Position numbers and translations under genes: made by a program. Below, in pieces: positions 14,101 through 26,957 of a DNA stretch of 64,000 bases. Every line of letters begins with the position of its first letter. The first letter of the stretch is position 1. Source of the DNA: Hypomyces perniciosus (Eukaryota; Ascomycota; Sordariomycetes; Hypocreales; Hypocreaceae); assembly GCA_008477525.1 (NCBI GenBank), contig SPDT01000005.1, positions 4,216,001 through 4,280,000 of the forward strand, given 5' to 3'. The notes below the pieces were generated by a model, which had not been told where the DNA came from, ran no database searches, and saw only the letters and a program-made list of their open reading frames with translations.

Positions 14101-15900
14101 TATTAAATATATAGGCGTAGTAGCTATAGGTATAAATGCTATTTTAATCTAGCTATAGGTCTGCGGAAAGCTCTTTTATAAAAAGGGGTATAAAGTCGCG
14201 GAACTATTACCTTATTTTATTAATTAATAATATTATTGTAAGCGCAAATAAAGGGCTTATATTAATAAAGTGCACTACTGCTTTAGCGCTTTTAGGCTAT
14301 AGGTTATATAAAAGATTAGTATAATTGAACATCTTAATTAATTTAGTTATTACTTCCTAACCTACGCGCTCTAATACACTATTTAGCTTATAGGTATAGG
14401 AAAGGGAAAGCTTAAAGATAATTTCTTTTTTATTTACTTAAAGCTAATAGTATATTAGACCTTTAATTGCTATTATAGCTTTTTTATTATCCTATTTAAT
14501 ATAATATATAAAGATATTCTATTATATTTTAACTATACCTATAAAGTTAAAAAGAGTATTAAAGATAGTATTATATTCTTTATTTAATAAAGAGTATCTG
14601 TATAACTATATAGTATATTTATCTTTAAGCATTAAAAGCTAGTTATCCCTATTATATCCTTACAGATAGTGTTAAAGAATCTCGTAAACTGTAAAAAAAA
14701 GATTTAATATTTATTTATTAGATAATCTATATAAAATAACCTATAATATATATATTAAAGTATAAGACTTATAGTCTATATACTTTATTCCCTTTATCTT
14801 TATATTTTTAGTATTTTTAACTAATACCTTTAATGCTTTAAGGCTAAGATACTTAGATTATAAATATTAAAGGTATTTTAAGTTAAAGCGTAATAATAGA
14901 GGGTTATATAGTAGTCTTTTTCTCTTTATTACAGTATATACTTTATTATATATATCTAACAATAAAAAAAAGGTATTAAGCTATTTAGGATATAGTATTT
15001 AAGTATAGGAGCAGTATAAAGAGATAAAGGTTTATATTAAAGAAATAAAAGGTTATACTTATACTTTACTTTACCTATTATAGTGCTTGAATTAGCTATA
15101 CTGGTATAAAGTATAGTATTATATCCTATTACCTAAACCGTTATTTTATAAAGCTTTAAAGCTAATATAATATTTATATAAAATCATTTTATAATAGTAA
15201 TATTAGTAAGTTTAATAGAGTATATAATTTCTTTAACTAAATTGCGGATAGTGTGTTTAATTAAGTGATATCCTCTCTTTAAAATTAAATACTTAATTGC
15301 GCCTGCTTTAATATAATTATCTTTTATATTTAAAATAAAAGAGTTAAAGATAACGTCATTTTGATTATGTATAAAGTAAATAGCACTATAAATGTTAAAG
15401 AGAGTATTTTAAAAGAGTCTATAAAGTATATCCCTTAGATTTATATATATTGACATATTTATTAAATATATAGTAGGGTTTTCTTTATTAAATAAGTTTA
15501 GGGAAATTAAATCCGCTTAAAGGTATAGGCTAGTACCTCCTTTTTTTAAAGTAAATAAATCTGCGCCTTTCTATATAAGCTTTTTATATAAAGTAGCCTA
15601 TTTATCTTTTTAAAGGTATATATAAATCCTATTAGCTTGCTTTTAAGAAAGCTTATACTTTCATTTTTTATTAAGCTTTCTAGTCAGCGCAGCTTATACC
15701 TTGCCACATTCTGTTAGCGCCTAGGTATACTTCTTTACGCTATATAAATAGTCTTTGCCAGCTAATAGCTTAAAGCTTATATTATTACTTAGTATTATAT
15801 TATTAAAGTAGTTTCCAAGTATTGTATATAAGCTTTAAGCGTTATTTACAATATTCTTTATATTATTTAAGAAAGGTTAGCTAAAGTAATTAAAAGTAAA

Positions 15901-17556
15901 GATCTGTTTTAATTTACTGCTTTTAATTAATATATTTATATAATATAAATAGTATAAAGTAAAGCTTAAAGTATAGTAAACTTTAATAGCTTTTAGAAAT
16001 ACTATTTAAAAAGATATTTTTATAGTTGTAAGAAGCTTATACTAAATAGTATATATATAGGCGCGCGATTAATTTATATACTATACTTCTAGCTTTATAC
16101 TCCTATATACAGTATTGCGCAGGATTTATTAATAAAAGATATATACTTCTTTTTTAATTATCTCTTTATAAAAAGAAAGGCAGTTTTTAAGCTTTTTAAT
16201 AATTTAGTAAATAAAAAACTAGGTTTATATATTGTCTTTATTATTATTATTATTATCTGCTTCAGTAATAGCAGCCTATAAATTCTTAGCTTTACAGTCG
16301 GTTAAGGTTAAGTTATAAAGGTTAAAGTTAATAGTCTTTTAAATCTACCTTTAAATTATAGTTTTAACCTTCCTTTTCTCTGCATTTATATTAATAGCAT
16401 TTTAATACCCTTAAACCAAGCTGTTATAGCAGGCAGTAATTTTATTAACTTTAACTCTTTCCTTAAATTCTTTAACTGCTTTCCTTTTTACTTAAATAAA
16501 AGTAGGCGGTAAAAGAGTAGGGAAATAGTTATTAGGCTTTTTAAAGAGATTAAAATTAATCCTTTTTTATATTTTAATAGTAATTATATAGTTTATAAAA
16601 ACAGTTATTTATTTAATCTACTATTCTAGTAATTCTAGCTTTATAGAAGGTAAATCTTTTATATTATCTATTATAAGAAATAGGTTTTATAGTATAAAAG
16701 GCAATAATAAAGAAAATGTAAAGGAAAAGATCTTGATTACTTTACTGCTTTTAATTAGGCTATCTATATTAAATAAATAGTATACAGTAATGCTTAAAGT
16801 AAAGTATACTTTAATAGCTTTGAAGAAAACTATTTAAAAAGCTGTTTTTATAACTTTCTAAAGCGTATACTTTACTGCGTTTATATAAATATATATTTAA
16901 TAAATATATTATACTTTTAGCTTAATATTCCTTTACTTTACTTTATATAGTATATATTAATAAAATAAATATATTTCTTTATATATTATATTTTTACAAA
17001 AAGCTAGTTAATTTCTAACTTTTTAATTATTTAGTAAATAGTAAACTTTATATTAACATCTTTATTATTATTATAGGCTGCTTTAATAGCAGTAAAGGCT
17101 AAGGCTATAGTTTAAAGGTCTATTAAAATTAAAGTATAAATATTAAAGTTAATTATTTTTTAAATTTACTTTAAAATAATAACTTTGGCCTTCTATTTAT
17201 TATTATTTTTAATATTAAAGAATTAATGCCTTTAATATATATTATTATAATAAATAAAGATATCTATTAAAAAGTTATAAAGATTAAATGCCTTGACTAT
17301 AATTACCTTTACTTTTATTAAAGTAGGTAGCCTAAATGTAAAGAAATTGTTATTTAGCTAATTAAAGAGATTTAGATTAGGTTTATTCTATACTATAATA
17401 GTAGTTATATAATTAATAAGAATAGTAATCTATTTAATTTACTAAACTATTAATTTTGGCTTTATAAAAGCGATATCCTTTACGCTATTTATTTTAAAAG
17501 ATAGCTTTAATAGCTTATAGGCAAGGGTAAAGGGTATAAGGAGAGATATAATATGA
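15901..17556. repeat. Tandem duplication (~828-bp unit) inside element E
   Basis: Units about 15,901-16,728 and 16,729-17,556 match in order. Both have GATCTT/GATCTG at the start, the 'ctttaatagctttXgaa..actatttaaaaag' block, a TTATTATTATT run followed by ctgc.tta.agcag, and 'ctttataXaagg..a' near the end. Element D carries this part once (about 47,240-48,100, inverted). The duplication lies at the 5' (Gag) end of E. The two units have diverged strongly, largely by transitions, so it predates or accompanied RIP. Confidence 0.65.
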
Positions 17557-17606
17557 AAGTAGAAGTTTTAATAACTTTAATAGTTACTACCTAGGCTTAT
17601 AACTAT

Positions 17607-18745
17607 CAGACCATAGTAAAGTTCTATATAATCTATATAGATAAGTAACTTTATATACTATATAATATTACTTTTATTATTTAATATTTTAAAAGATATA
17701 ATGTATTAGTTATTATTTTATAGCCCTTTTAAAGGTAATATTAATTATTTCTTAATGCCTTTTTATATATATTTTGCAGTTAATTAAAGGTCTTTAAAGT
17801 AAATACTACTTTTTTATATTATAGGCAGTTCTTTTATGAATAATAAAATAAAACTAGTTTCACTATAGCTCTTTAATAATTTAATTAATATTTTTATCTT
17901 TTAAAGCAGGTTTATACCTTATGGACTTTTATATTTACTATTTTTAAAGTTTCCCCTATAAATAAACAATCTATTTATCCTTTTAATAGGATATATAGTC
18001 TGGTAATAAATATAAAGTATTATTAGTGTATTATAAATGCTAATCCTATAACTTGTTTTATTTATATATAATATACTTGATTGAGTGGGAATTAGCACTC
18101 TAGAATATATATACAATATATATATACACCTATACGCATAACAGTTAATAATAAGCGCGGGAACCGCGCTCCTAACAAAACTAGAAAGCGGCAATTAAGT
18201 AATATAAAGACTAAAAGATACTGCAGATTATTTAATTATAATGCTAGCAGTTAAAAGCAATTAATAGTTACCTTTATATACCTTAATAGCTATATATTTA
18301 TAGGTAGGGTTATATATTAAAGGGGGAAAAAGGTTAATATATATTAAACTAGGTCTATCTGTATATGTTTATATTTTTAAGCTTTTTTAATTAAATAACT
18401 GCTTCAATAAATAATTAACCTTTTCTTGTATAAACTTTACTGAAAAAAATGCAAGTGTATTAAGTATATTAGTTACCCCTAATAACATACTTTAAGCTAT
18501 TATACTTTAAAGAGTATTATTAATTATATTTAAACCTTTTATTATAATAAAAGTATTACTTTATTAATTTCTTTTAGCAGTAAATATAATATCCTTTAAA
18601 CTTATATCCTTTAAGTTTTTATAGTTAATAATATTCCTTTAAGGTTTTAATATCTAGTTTAATAATAATAATTTTAGAGCTTTAATATTATATAGTTGTA
18701 ATTTATTCTTTAAAAGTATTATAATCCTATATTTATTTTATATAG
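17607..18745. other. RIP-degraded spacer between elements E and C, with TIR element copy 2
   Basis: Apart from the TIR element at 18,077-18,486, this is AT-rich sequence without recognisable coding blocks. The first ~40 bases (from 17,607) weakly resemble the end of the copia LTR and could be its truncated remnant. TATAG at 18,741-18,745 is the left target duplication of element C. Confidence 0.5.
18077..18486 (+). mobile_element. Short TIR element, copy 2 (RIP-mutated)
   Basis: Aligns end to end with 5,441-5,848. It keeps the GGGAATTAGCACTC, GCGCGGGAACCGCG and AAACTAGGTCTATCTGTAT blocks, with many C-to-T and G-to-A changes. TA dinucleotides flank the outermost bases (18,074-18,075 and 18,488-18,489). 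Not inside a resolved LTR element. Confidence 0.75.
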
Positions 18746-18907
18746 TATTACAGCGTGATCGAAAAAGGCTTTAAAAGCAGAAAAAGGTAAGATGAAGAAA
18801 AACTAACTAAAGGAGAAGCAAAGCTATATTATATACTGTCATTTACTATAAGGTGGCAACAGCTGCCGTCAGGTACCTCCTAGCTGTCGTCAGGTATATC
18901 TATGCCA
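18746..18907 (-). repeat. 3' LTR of element C
   Basis: 162 bp, beginning TATTACAGCG and ending TGCCA. It is less RIP-mutated than its partner at 44,694-44,855; most differences are G/A or C/T with a few transversions, suggesting an old insertion. Flanked on the left by TATAG. Confidence 0.88.
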
Positions 18908-19483
18908 ATTGCCCCCCCCCCTAAAAAATAACTGTATCCTTACAGTTCCTCAGCATAGTTGTTACTCAGTTTCCTTTATTCCTGTAACGACTTGCAGTTA
19001 TCGAATCTTTTTATAAGCCATCTAAACCAACACCTTTAGGCTTTCATTCTATCTCGCTGTAGCCTAATAGTCCGATTTTAATATAGCTACCTCCTCCTGC
19101 AGCTCTCCCATTACGGCACGCAATTAATCCACTACCTCTTCGCGTATAGTAATGTTTTCCTAGATTGCGACGATTTACACCCTTAAGTTAACTGCCTATC
19201 CATTTAAGTGTATAATGCAGCGGAGGTATATATTAATTTTAAAACCAACTTTAACCATTTTAGTGTCCATATCAATATAATATCTTTTTAACACTTATTG
19301 TTTGCGGATAATGTTAGTTATTTTTAATGGTGTTTTTATTTAAGCTTTAAATGCATTTAAATCGATATCCTGCAATAGTGCAATTAGGCTAAGCTTTTTG
19401 CCTAGGATTAGTGTCTTCCTCTTAATACTAAGTTCCGATAATAATATCGATAGCTTAGCTTGGTCTATATTGTTTTGTCGAGG
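18908..19483 (-). other. Weakly mutated 3' end of element C interior
   Basis: After the C10 tract, this block has clearly higher GC content than its surroundings and few TA-rich runs, so it has largely escaped RIP. It has no long ORF; it is probably the 3' untranslated/terminal part of element C. It ends where TIR element copy 3 is inserted. Confidence 0.55.
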
Positions 19484-19882
19484 GGGAATTAGTACTCTAG
19501 AACACATATACAATATGTATATACACCCACACACATAATGGTTAGTATCGAGCGCGGGAACCGCGCTCTTAATAGAACTATAAAGCGGTAATTAAATAAT
19601 ATAGGGATTAAAAGATACTGCAGATTATTGAATTATAATACTAGCAGCTAAAAGCAACGAATAATTACCTTTATATACTTTAGCAGCTATATATTTACAG
19701 GTAAGGTTATATATTAAAAGGGGAAAAAGGTTAATATATATTAAACAAGGTCTATCTGTATATCTTTATACTTTTAAGCTTTTTTAATTAAATAACTGTT
19801 TAATTAAATGGCTGACTTTTTTTAAGTAAGCTTTAATAAAACAAATATACGTATATTAAATATATTAATTACCTTTAATAAA
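19484..19882 (+). mobile_element. Short TIR element, copy 3, nested in element C
   Basis: The left end TTTGTCGAGGGGGAATTAG is intact; the right end reads CTTTAATAAA, a RIP form of CCCCCGACAAA. It shares with copies 1 and 2 the GAGCGCGGGAACCGCGCTC block and the GGTCTATCTGTATATC block. The immediate flanks (TGT / ACC) do not show the TA seen around copies 1 and 2, so its target duplication is lost or the border is off by a few bases. Confidence 0.72.
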
Positions 19883-22800
19883 ACCCTCCTTATAAATATT
19901 TATAAATAATAGAAGTAAATCTCGCTAAAATGCCGATTTTATTAATCCTTTATAATATTAATATAATAATATTTAAAGAAAATCTAAATAATATAGGAAA
20001 ATAGTAGGAAAACGCGTTAAAGAGAAAGAAAATTAAAAGTAAAATTACTATTACCTATATTATTAATTCTTCCCTATTTAATCTATATTAAATTACTCTC
20101 CTTTTATTAGAATTATTATAATTAAATAATCCCGTTTTATTAATTTCATTATTAAATATTTTAAGCTGCTATCCGCTTATTTTATATTAATTATCCTATT
20201 ATTTATATAAATATATAAATTTATTTTCAGATATTATTTTAAGTTAATTTATTTATTAGCTTAAATCAAGTTAAACTAAAGTATATATTTAAGGCTATAA
20301 TTTATTAAGTTTAAAAATATTAAAGTATAGTTTTTCCTATTACTACTATAAAGGCTACTATTATAGCTTACCCTCCTTCACCTAGTTTTAAAAAAGTTTT
20401 ATTATTATCTTCAATTGCTTGCCAGTTAAATTTAGCAGTAACTCTTAAAACTCTTTTATCCTTTAAATTTTAATTGCCCTTGAATGCATTAAAAGAGCTA
20501 CTACATTTTTTATAAGAGGCCAACTTTATATTTAAAGGTTTAGTATTATCAGCAATAGCTAATACAGCTAATAAAGGTTTTATAGGTTATAGTATTACTG
20601 AGAAGCGCATTAACCTACGTTTAATTACTAATCCTACTACTATTTTTATAAAAAACGCTATTTATATTATAAGGCTACTAGTATTATTTTAGTTCTTTAT
20701 TACTAGTACTGTTTATAAAGTAAAGGAAAATACTTTTCTTTTCCTTTACTATAACTGGCTAAGCTATATAGCTAGGAGTGCAGGTATTATTAATATAGGA
20801 AATTATATTTTAAGTATTAACTGTTAGTATTACAGCCTTTTTCAGTTATATAAAAGTAGGAAAACTACTAGTTATTAAGAAAAGCTATTATTATAATAGA
20901 TTAACCTCTTCTCTTTTATAGGGTTATTTACTAATACTTTAAAGTCAGCTAGGCATTAGCCGCTAATCTTAATTATATTCCTTTCATACGTTATTCTTAA
21001 AGGTATTTATTAGCTTTAATCAAGCTTAATTAAATAATATTTAATTAAAAAAGGCAGAATATTTGTTACTATTAGTTTAAAATTTATAATAGCAAATTTA
21101 CTTACTGTTATAAATTAATATAAAACCTAAACTATATTTATATAGCTTTTAGTTAAATTTTCAAGGTAAAGGTATTAGTATTAATCTTAACGCACAAATT
21201 TAAATCCCTTTAAATTAATTATTTTATATTTCTTAATGCTAAAAAAGATAAAGACTACTTAAAAGTGCCGCTAATTAATTAAGTTTAATATTAATAAATC
21301 TATAAAGCGTTTATTAAATCCAGAATAAGCTTAAATAGCTAGACTTATTAGCTTTAGGTTATTTTATATATAAGACTATATAAAAGCTAAATAAATAAGG
21401 GAATCTGGCTTTCTTAACTATATAGGCCTATAAGTTAAGACATTATTACACGCAGCGCTTACAGTTATTTTTATAAAAGTTAAAGTAGTAAAGGTACCTA
21501 TATTGATTAAAAATATAACCGCATTAATACTTAAAGAAATAAATTAACCTTATAAAAATTTATTATCTTTTAATAAAATGCTAGAAGTTTTATAATCTAT
21601 TAGGGATATTAAAAGTATAAAGGATTATTTAATTAAAGGTAAAGGTATTTTTAAATGCATTTATAAGTACTATAATCTTAACTTAAGCTAGTTTGATAAT
21701 TATTAATCCTTTTATTACTTTATAAAGTATTATATTTAAAGTAAAGTTTAATGCCTATTTTTTATAAAAAAGGTTATATAAAAATTATAAATATCTTTAC
21801 TATAAAAGCGCTATTTATTTACTTTAAAGGTAAGCATTAATATAAGATTACTATAGTAAATATAGCTTCAAGTAATTATTGCTTTAATAAGTAATTATAA
21901 ATAGCTATTAATATATTAGTTAAATTGCAGGTAAATGTATAGTAATTAATAGCTATATTAACTTACAATAAAGCTAATAGTAAAATTTTATTTATTTAGC
22001 TTTAAAAAGTTTTTACCGCTATTTAAAGATATTTAATTAATATAGTAAAGGAGTAAGGTTTTCAGTTTATCTTTTATAGGCTAGAAAAATAAAGTAAAAA
22101 AGTAAACGTCTTTCTTTAAATAAAATATTATAATAAAGGAGAAAAAAAAATATAATTAAATAATTTTAAAGTAAGATTTAAAGTAATAGTAATAGTTTAA
22201 TTATAGTAAAACAGAATTATATTTAAGTAAATAAAGAGAAGAAAAAGAGGTAGAGTATAGTATTATTTTTTTTTTTATAAGTGCAGGTATATAGTTTAGT
22301 ATATAAAGGTAGTTTCTTTATTATATATAAATTACTGCTCTTTTAAAGTAGCCTCTATAACTTACTTATTTTTATTATCTTTTTTCTCGCTTTTTTCTTT
22401 TCCTTTTAATCGTTCTTTAGCTATTATTTAAGTATAAAGTATCCTGCTAAAAAAAGCCTATTATTAGTTGCTTAATATAACTAACTTTATTAATATACCT
22501 ATTATAGGCAAAAAAACCTCTAGTAAGATTTCTTTATCCTAGAAAAGTTATACCTAACTTTATTTCTCTATTTAACTATTTACGTTAAATAAAGCTTTAG
22601 TAAATAAATATTATTTAATTAATATCCTAATTTTAACTTTATTTAAATTTAAAAGTATTTCGCTATTTAAATTATAAGTAATATTAATATTAGTTACTTA
22701 AACTTACTAATCTATTTAAAAATTACTTTTTCTTTTTTATTTATATTATCTTTATCTCTTTTATTATTTATTAAAGGTTATACCTTTAAAAAATACTTTT

Positions 22801-25239
22801 AGCGCTATACTTTAAAGGCTTTTAGTTATATTTTTAAAATATTACAGGCACTATTAAAAAAAAGCTTCTTAAGCCTATCTATATCTAAGTAAAGATTTAA
22901 TATATTTATACATAATTCTTCTATACTCTTTTTAAATAAATAAAGTATATTAAAGCCTTATTTATATTATTTTATGGATAGTATAATCCTTAATTCTATT
23001 AAAAGTACTTTTAGACCTAGTCTATTACTATTACAGCTACTAAAAAATATATCTTATTCCCTTTTTATAACTGTATCTTTATTTTAGGTTTCCAATTAAG
23101 GGACTATTTAAATTGCCTTTCATTTAAAGCCTCTTTTTATACTTAGCGGTAGTTTCTTAATTACCAGCTTTAATAAAATAACTAAAATATAGCTATTACT
23201 TTCCTTAAAAAGGATTAAATATTTACTTTTATTAAGCTAATAGTCTCTAGCTATTTAATCATTTAATAGCCTTTTATTTTATAAAGGACTTTCTTTATCT
23301 TCAAAGAAATAAAAAGCCACAAAATTAAATAATTTAATAGGTTTAGAAATTTATCTCAGCTTTTACTATTAAAAAATAAACAGTTAATACAGAAATATAA
23401 TTAATAAATTATTTAATTTTATTATTCTCTTTTTTATAATATACTTTAAATTATATTTTTTATAGGCAGGGCAGTAGATTTTAATTAATAGCTATCTTTT
23501 CCCCTTTAAGAACAGCATTTAGCATCTATTTTTAAAAATATTACTGCTTATCCTTACTTATATATCCTTTATATAAAGGTAGTTGTCCCAGTTTAACTAG
23601 TTTATTCTAGGAATAGCTACCTTAAAGTATTATAAGGGACTAGATTTTAATTAAAATATCTTTTTCCTTTAATTTATAAGTATATACCCTAATTCTTAGT
23701 TAAACTATTTAATTTTATTAACTTTATATTCTTTTAGCAGTTAAAGAGTTACTGTAAAGCTTTTTAAGCTTTTAATTATTAATAACTTTAATTATTACTT
23801 TATTAACTGCTTTATTCTTAAATAAATCTTTATTTACCTTTAAATTTTTATCTATAAATATCTTTTTATTATTTTTAACTGCCTATTAACTAAATTTATC
23901 TTTCATAAACTTCTTTAAATATTTGCTTACGTAACCTTTATTAAATAAGACTTTATTTAATATTTTTAGATTATATACTTTTATTATACCCGCTTAAAAT
24001 TTAATCTTAAATAGGCTTAACTAATATATCTTTAACTTGATATCTATTAAAAGGTCCTTTTAATACTCTATATTATAAAGTAAATTAAAGTCGTTAAAAA
24101 GAAATAGTTTAATTACTTTCTGCCGTAAATATTAATTATTAATATTTATCTTTTAGCTAATATTTAATAAAACGCAATAACTCTCTTTTAAGCTATTTTA
24201 ACATTTTCTCTTTTCTTTTTAATATATAAATATATACTATTAATTAGTCTTTTATTATATAGACTTTATTTTAAGTAATTCGCCGCTAAATACATAGTTT
24301 TACCTTTAAAGGAAAAATTAATTGTTAGCTAAATAATAAGTAAAATATAAAATACTTTATTAAACTTTTTACTATATATTTATTAACTATAATCACTTTA
24401 GTTAAGTTCTAAAACTACTTTTTATTAAGCTTAGCTATTTTTATTAATATTAATATTAAGCTCTAATAATTATCCTTTACTGCAGTATTAACTTTAAAAT
24501 TATATATTAATATCTATACAATTTTAACTTTTAAATTAATTAATACCTTTAAAAGTATCTTTATTATTTCTAGTCTTTTATCTATAACAACTAAAATTCT
24601 TATACTAAATCACTATATTTATTTAAATATAACCTTTATTATTACTGCTAATAATAAAATAAATATAGGTTAGTAGTAGTATTTTATTTATTTTGCCTAT
24701 AATTCTTTATTTTTTACAATAAACCTTTTTACTTTATTTCTAAATCGCTAAAAGTTTATAGTTTCAAGATTAAATAGTCTCTATATTATTTAAAGATATT
24801 GCGCAATCTATTGAAACTTTTTACTATACTCTTTTCCTAGCAGTATAAATAAAATAGTATTTAAATATATATCTATAAAATCTTTTAAGTCTCCTTTTTT
24901 TTTAGCTTTAGCCTTATCTATAGCAGTTATTAGTTTACAGGATAATATATCCGCTATAGTATTATCCTTTCTAAAGATATATTTAACTGTAAAGTTAAAA
25001 AAAGGATATAATTAATCTACTAAGTTATATACCCGCCTAGGATATTATTAATTCTACTATTTATTTAATTAATAATTACTTTAATATTCATTTCCAGTAT
25101 AAAAATTTTTTTATAAATATAAATATATAGCCTTTTAAAAGCTTAAAGCAAAGCCTTATATTCCTTTTTTATAGCATTATACTTTATCTCTAATAAAAGC
25201 TAATATTTACTTTTATATTAAATTAAGTATCTCTTCCCT
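19883..25239 (-). other. Element C interior, decayed (expected integrase side of pol)
   Basis: Extremely AT-rich sequence with no open frames of note. Being downstream of the RT/RNase H relic on the minus strand, it should contain the former integrase, but the HHCC and DDE motifs could not be picked out. The amount of sequence (over 5 kb between RNase H and the 3' LTR) is more than a gypsy integrase needs, so another dead insertion may be hidden here. Confidence 0.4.
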
Positions 25240-25680
25240 TTTATAATCTATATCAAAACAGCCCGTTAACCTATTATACTAGCATTAACTAAAAAAAATT
25301 ACCTCTTTATATCTTTTATTTACATTTAATATCACTAGTATGAAGGCTAAGGTCATAAATTCTTTAAACTTGTCTATAGCTTACTATTATTCCTCTATCT
25401 ACCTTTAAAAGGCATCTTCCTTTAATAGGCTTATTAAAGGCTTAGAAATTTATATAAAGTATTTAATTTAGTATCTATAATAGCTAACTAAACCAAAAAA
25501 ATATTAAACTTTATTAATAATTTTATAGTTCTTTTATTCTTTAATTTTAATAATTTTACCTATAGTTAATTAATATCCTTTTATTTTATATAAATACTTT
25601 ATAAATTAAGCACATTTTTCATAAAAGATTAATTTTACTGTTACAATTATATACCTTAATAATTCAATATTAATAAAGGT
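25240..25680 (-). pseudogene. Gypsy reverse transcriptase/RNase H remnant of element C
   Basis: Minus-strand reading gives, in order, a block resembling the K-C-x-F...G-x-x-I...K...I..W part of gypsy RT, the 'FFGLVSYY' version of the conserved F-L-G-F-x-x-Y-Y-R block (about 25,455-25,640), then 'VNASIIG.RAVL' (about 25,240-25,300), a decayed form of T-D-A-S-x-x-G-x-G-A-V-L from RNase H. The catalytic Asp of the last block has become Asn. TAA/TAG stops are frequent. Block order gives the minus-strand orientation and supports assignment to element C. Divergence from A and B suggests a separate gypsy lineage. Confidence 0.65.
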
Positions 25681-26396
25681 TTTATCTAGACTTTAAAGGT
25701 ACTTTAAAATATAGTATTAAACTTTAAATATTACTGCGTTACTGCTATATATTAATCTTAAACCTTATACTGCAATATTATTTAACAATAGCCAGTAAAC
25801 CAAAAATATAAAATCAAATAATATCCAAAAAAATAATACACTAGAATTACGCAATTAAATTTATAGCGCCTATTAAAAGGGTGCAATATCTTAAAAGGCC
25901 AATAAAGCTTACAAATATAATTATATTTTAACTTTTTTTATTAAAAGGGATTTAATTATAGCCTAAAAAAAGTCTAGTAATAATAGTATTATATAACCTA
26001 TAAAGTCCTTGCTAAATTAATCCGCACTTAAAAGGATAAAGGTATCCCTAATAATTACTTTATTTATTTATATAATAAAATTAATAAAATTAATAAAATA
26101 AAGGCTTCTATCTTTTTTTTATACTAGGAAAAACAGGTTCCTATATAGTCTATAACCTATAATATTTAACTTATTATATATAAAGGGTTAAAAATCTCTT
26201 TAATAACCTTTTTATTGCATATACTTACAGGGTATAGCTTACTTGCTAGTTATTATAACTGCTAACTATCTACTAAATATACTTTCATTTACTTATTATA
26301 TTCTACTAAAATTACACCTTTATTACGCTATATATTATTGTTAAAAAGGAGGGCTAAAAAGTAAAGATTTCAGTGTATTTGGGTAACCTTCCTATT

Positions 26397-26957
26397 CTGG
26401 CTAGACCCGGAATTAGGCCCGACGCTAGGACCGAGTCCCTGGAGGAACTTCGGTGTAAGTCAGGAAATTTCTGTTATCTTCAACGATAACAATTAAGCTA
26501 GGACCAGCTACCCCGCCTACCCTAGACTCAATACAATGGCCACAATGGCTATTGTGAAAAATCTGACCAAAATGGTTTCCTGTTTGTATGGCCGTGAGTC
26601 GATTTGGCCGATTTCCCATACAAATGAATTTTGCGGAAAATAGGAACGGGGCCACGAACCTAATTCTGCCGCTGCATTCCTATTATCTAGTCGGAGGACT
26701 ATTGTAGAAGACAAAGCTATTGTTTATACAATTCACTTCTACACCAGCCGCACATCACTAGATATTCTATAGCTTTCTAGCTATTAGTTCAGTTACAATT
26801 CAATTGTTCATCCATTGTTAACCCAATTAGACTCTCAGTCGTTCCCTTATTGCTGCGTTGTGTGCAGCTTCCTAGAAGCTACATATAAATGAGGTTCAGT
26901 ATAACCTCGTTATTTTAACAATTATAATTAGCGACTACCTGCATAAACCTTCCTATT
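26397..26957. mobile_element. Unassigned, nearly unmutated ~560-bp insertion
   Basis: A sharp change to normal GC content occurs at about 26,370-26,397 and reverts by about 26,945. The 12-bp sequence AACCTTCCTATT occurs at 26,385-26,396 and again at 26,946-26,957, which looks like a long target duplication. Inside there are two hairpin-forming repeats: TTTGTATGG...CCATACAAA (about 26,582-26,625) and TGTAGAAG...CTTCTACA (about 26,702-26,742). TATAAAT at about 26,885 resembles an LTR promoter. No coding frame of note. It could be a solo LTR or a short non-autonomous element; the 12-bp repeat is longer than the 5 bp used by the other elements here. Confidence 0.5.

Larger units (their letters stand above)
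9980..17606 (-). mobile_element. Ty1/copia-type retrotransposon E (5' LTR lost)
   Basis: The plus-strand left end is a 266-bp LTR (9,980-10,245) abutting TACCCCC, a minus-strand polypurine tract, so this is a 3' LTR and the element reads leftward. The interior aligns in inverted orientation with element D: the low-complexity C-terminal region (about 10,745-11,110 versus 52,441-52,819) and the start of the interior, including the GTTATAAGCCTAGG primer-site region (about 17,590-17,606 on the plus strand, 47,198 onward in D). Beyond 17,606 the expected 5' LTR is not recognisable. The interior is about 1.2 kb longer than that of D; an ~828-bp tandem duplication at 15,901-17,556 explains most of this. 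Decay is heavier than in D. Confidence 0.75.

Noticed and set aside
26425..26714. Two overlapping minus-strand ORFs in the ~560-bp insert
   Set aside because: They overlap in different frames, have no domain and no start context, and the region forms hairpins typical of non-coding terminal repeats.
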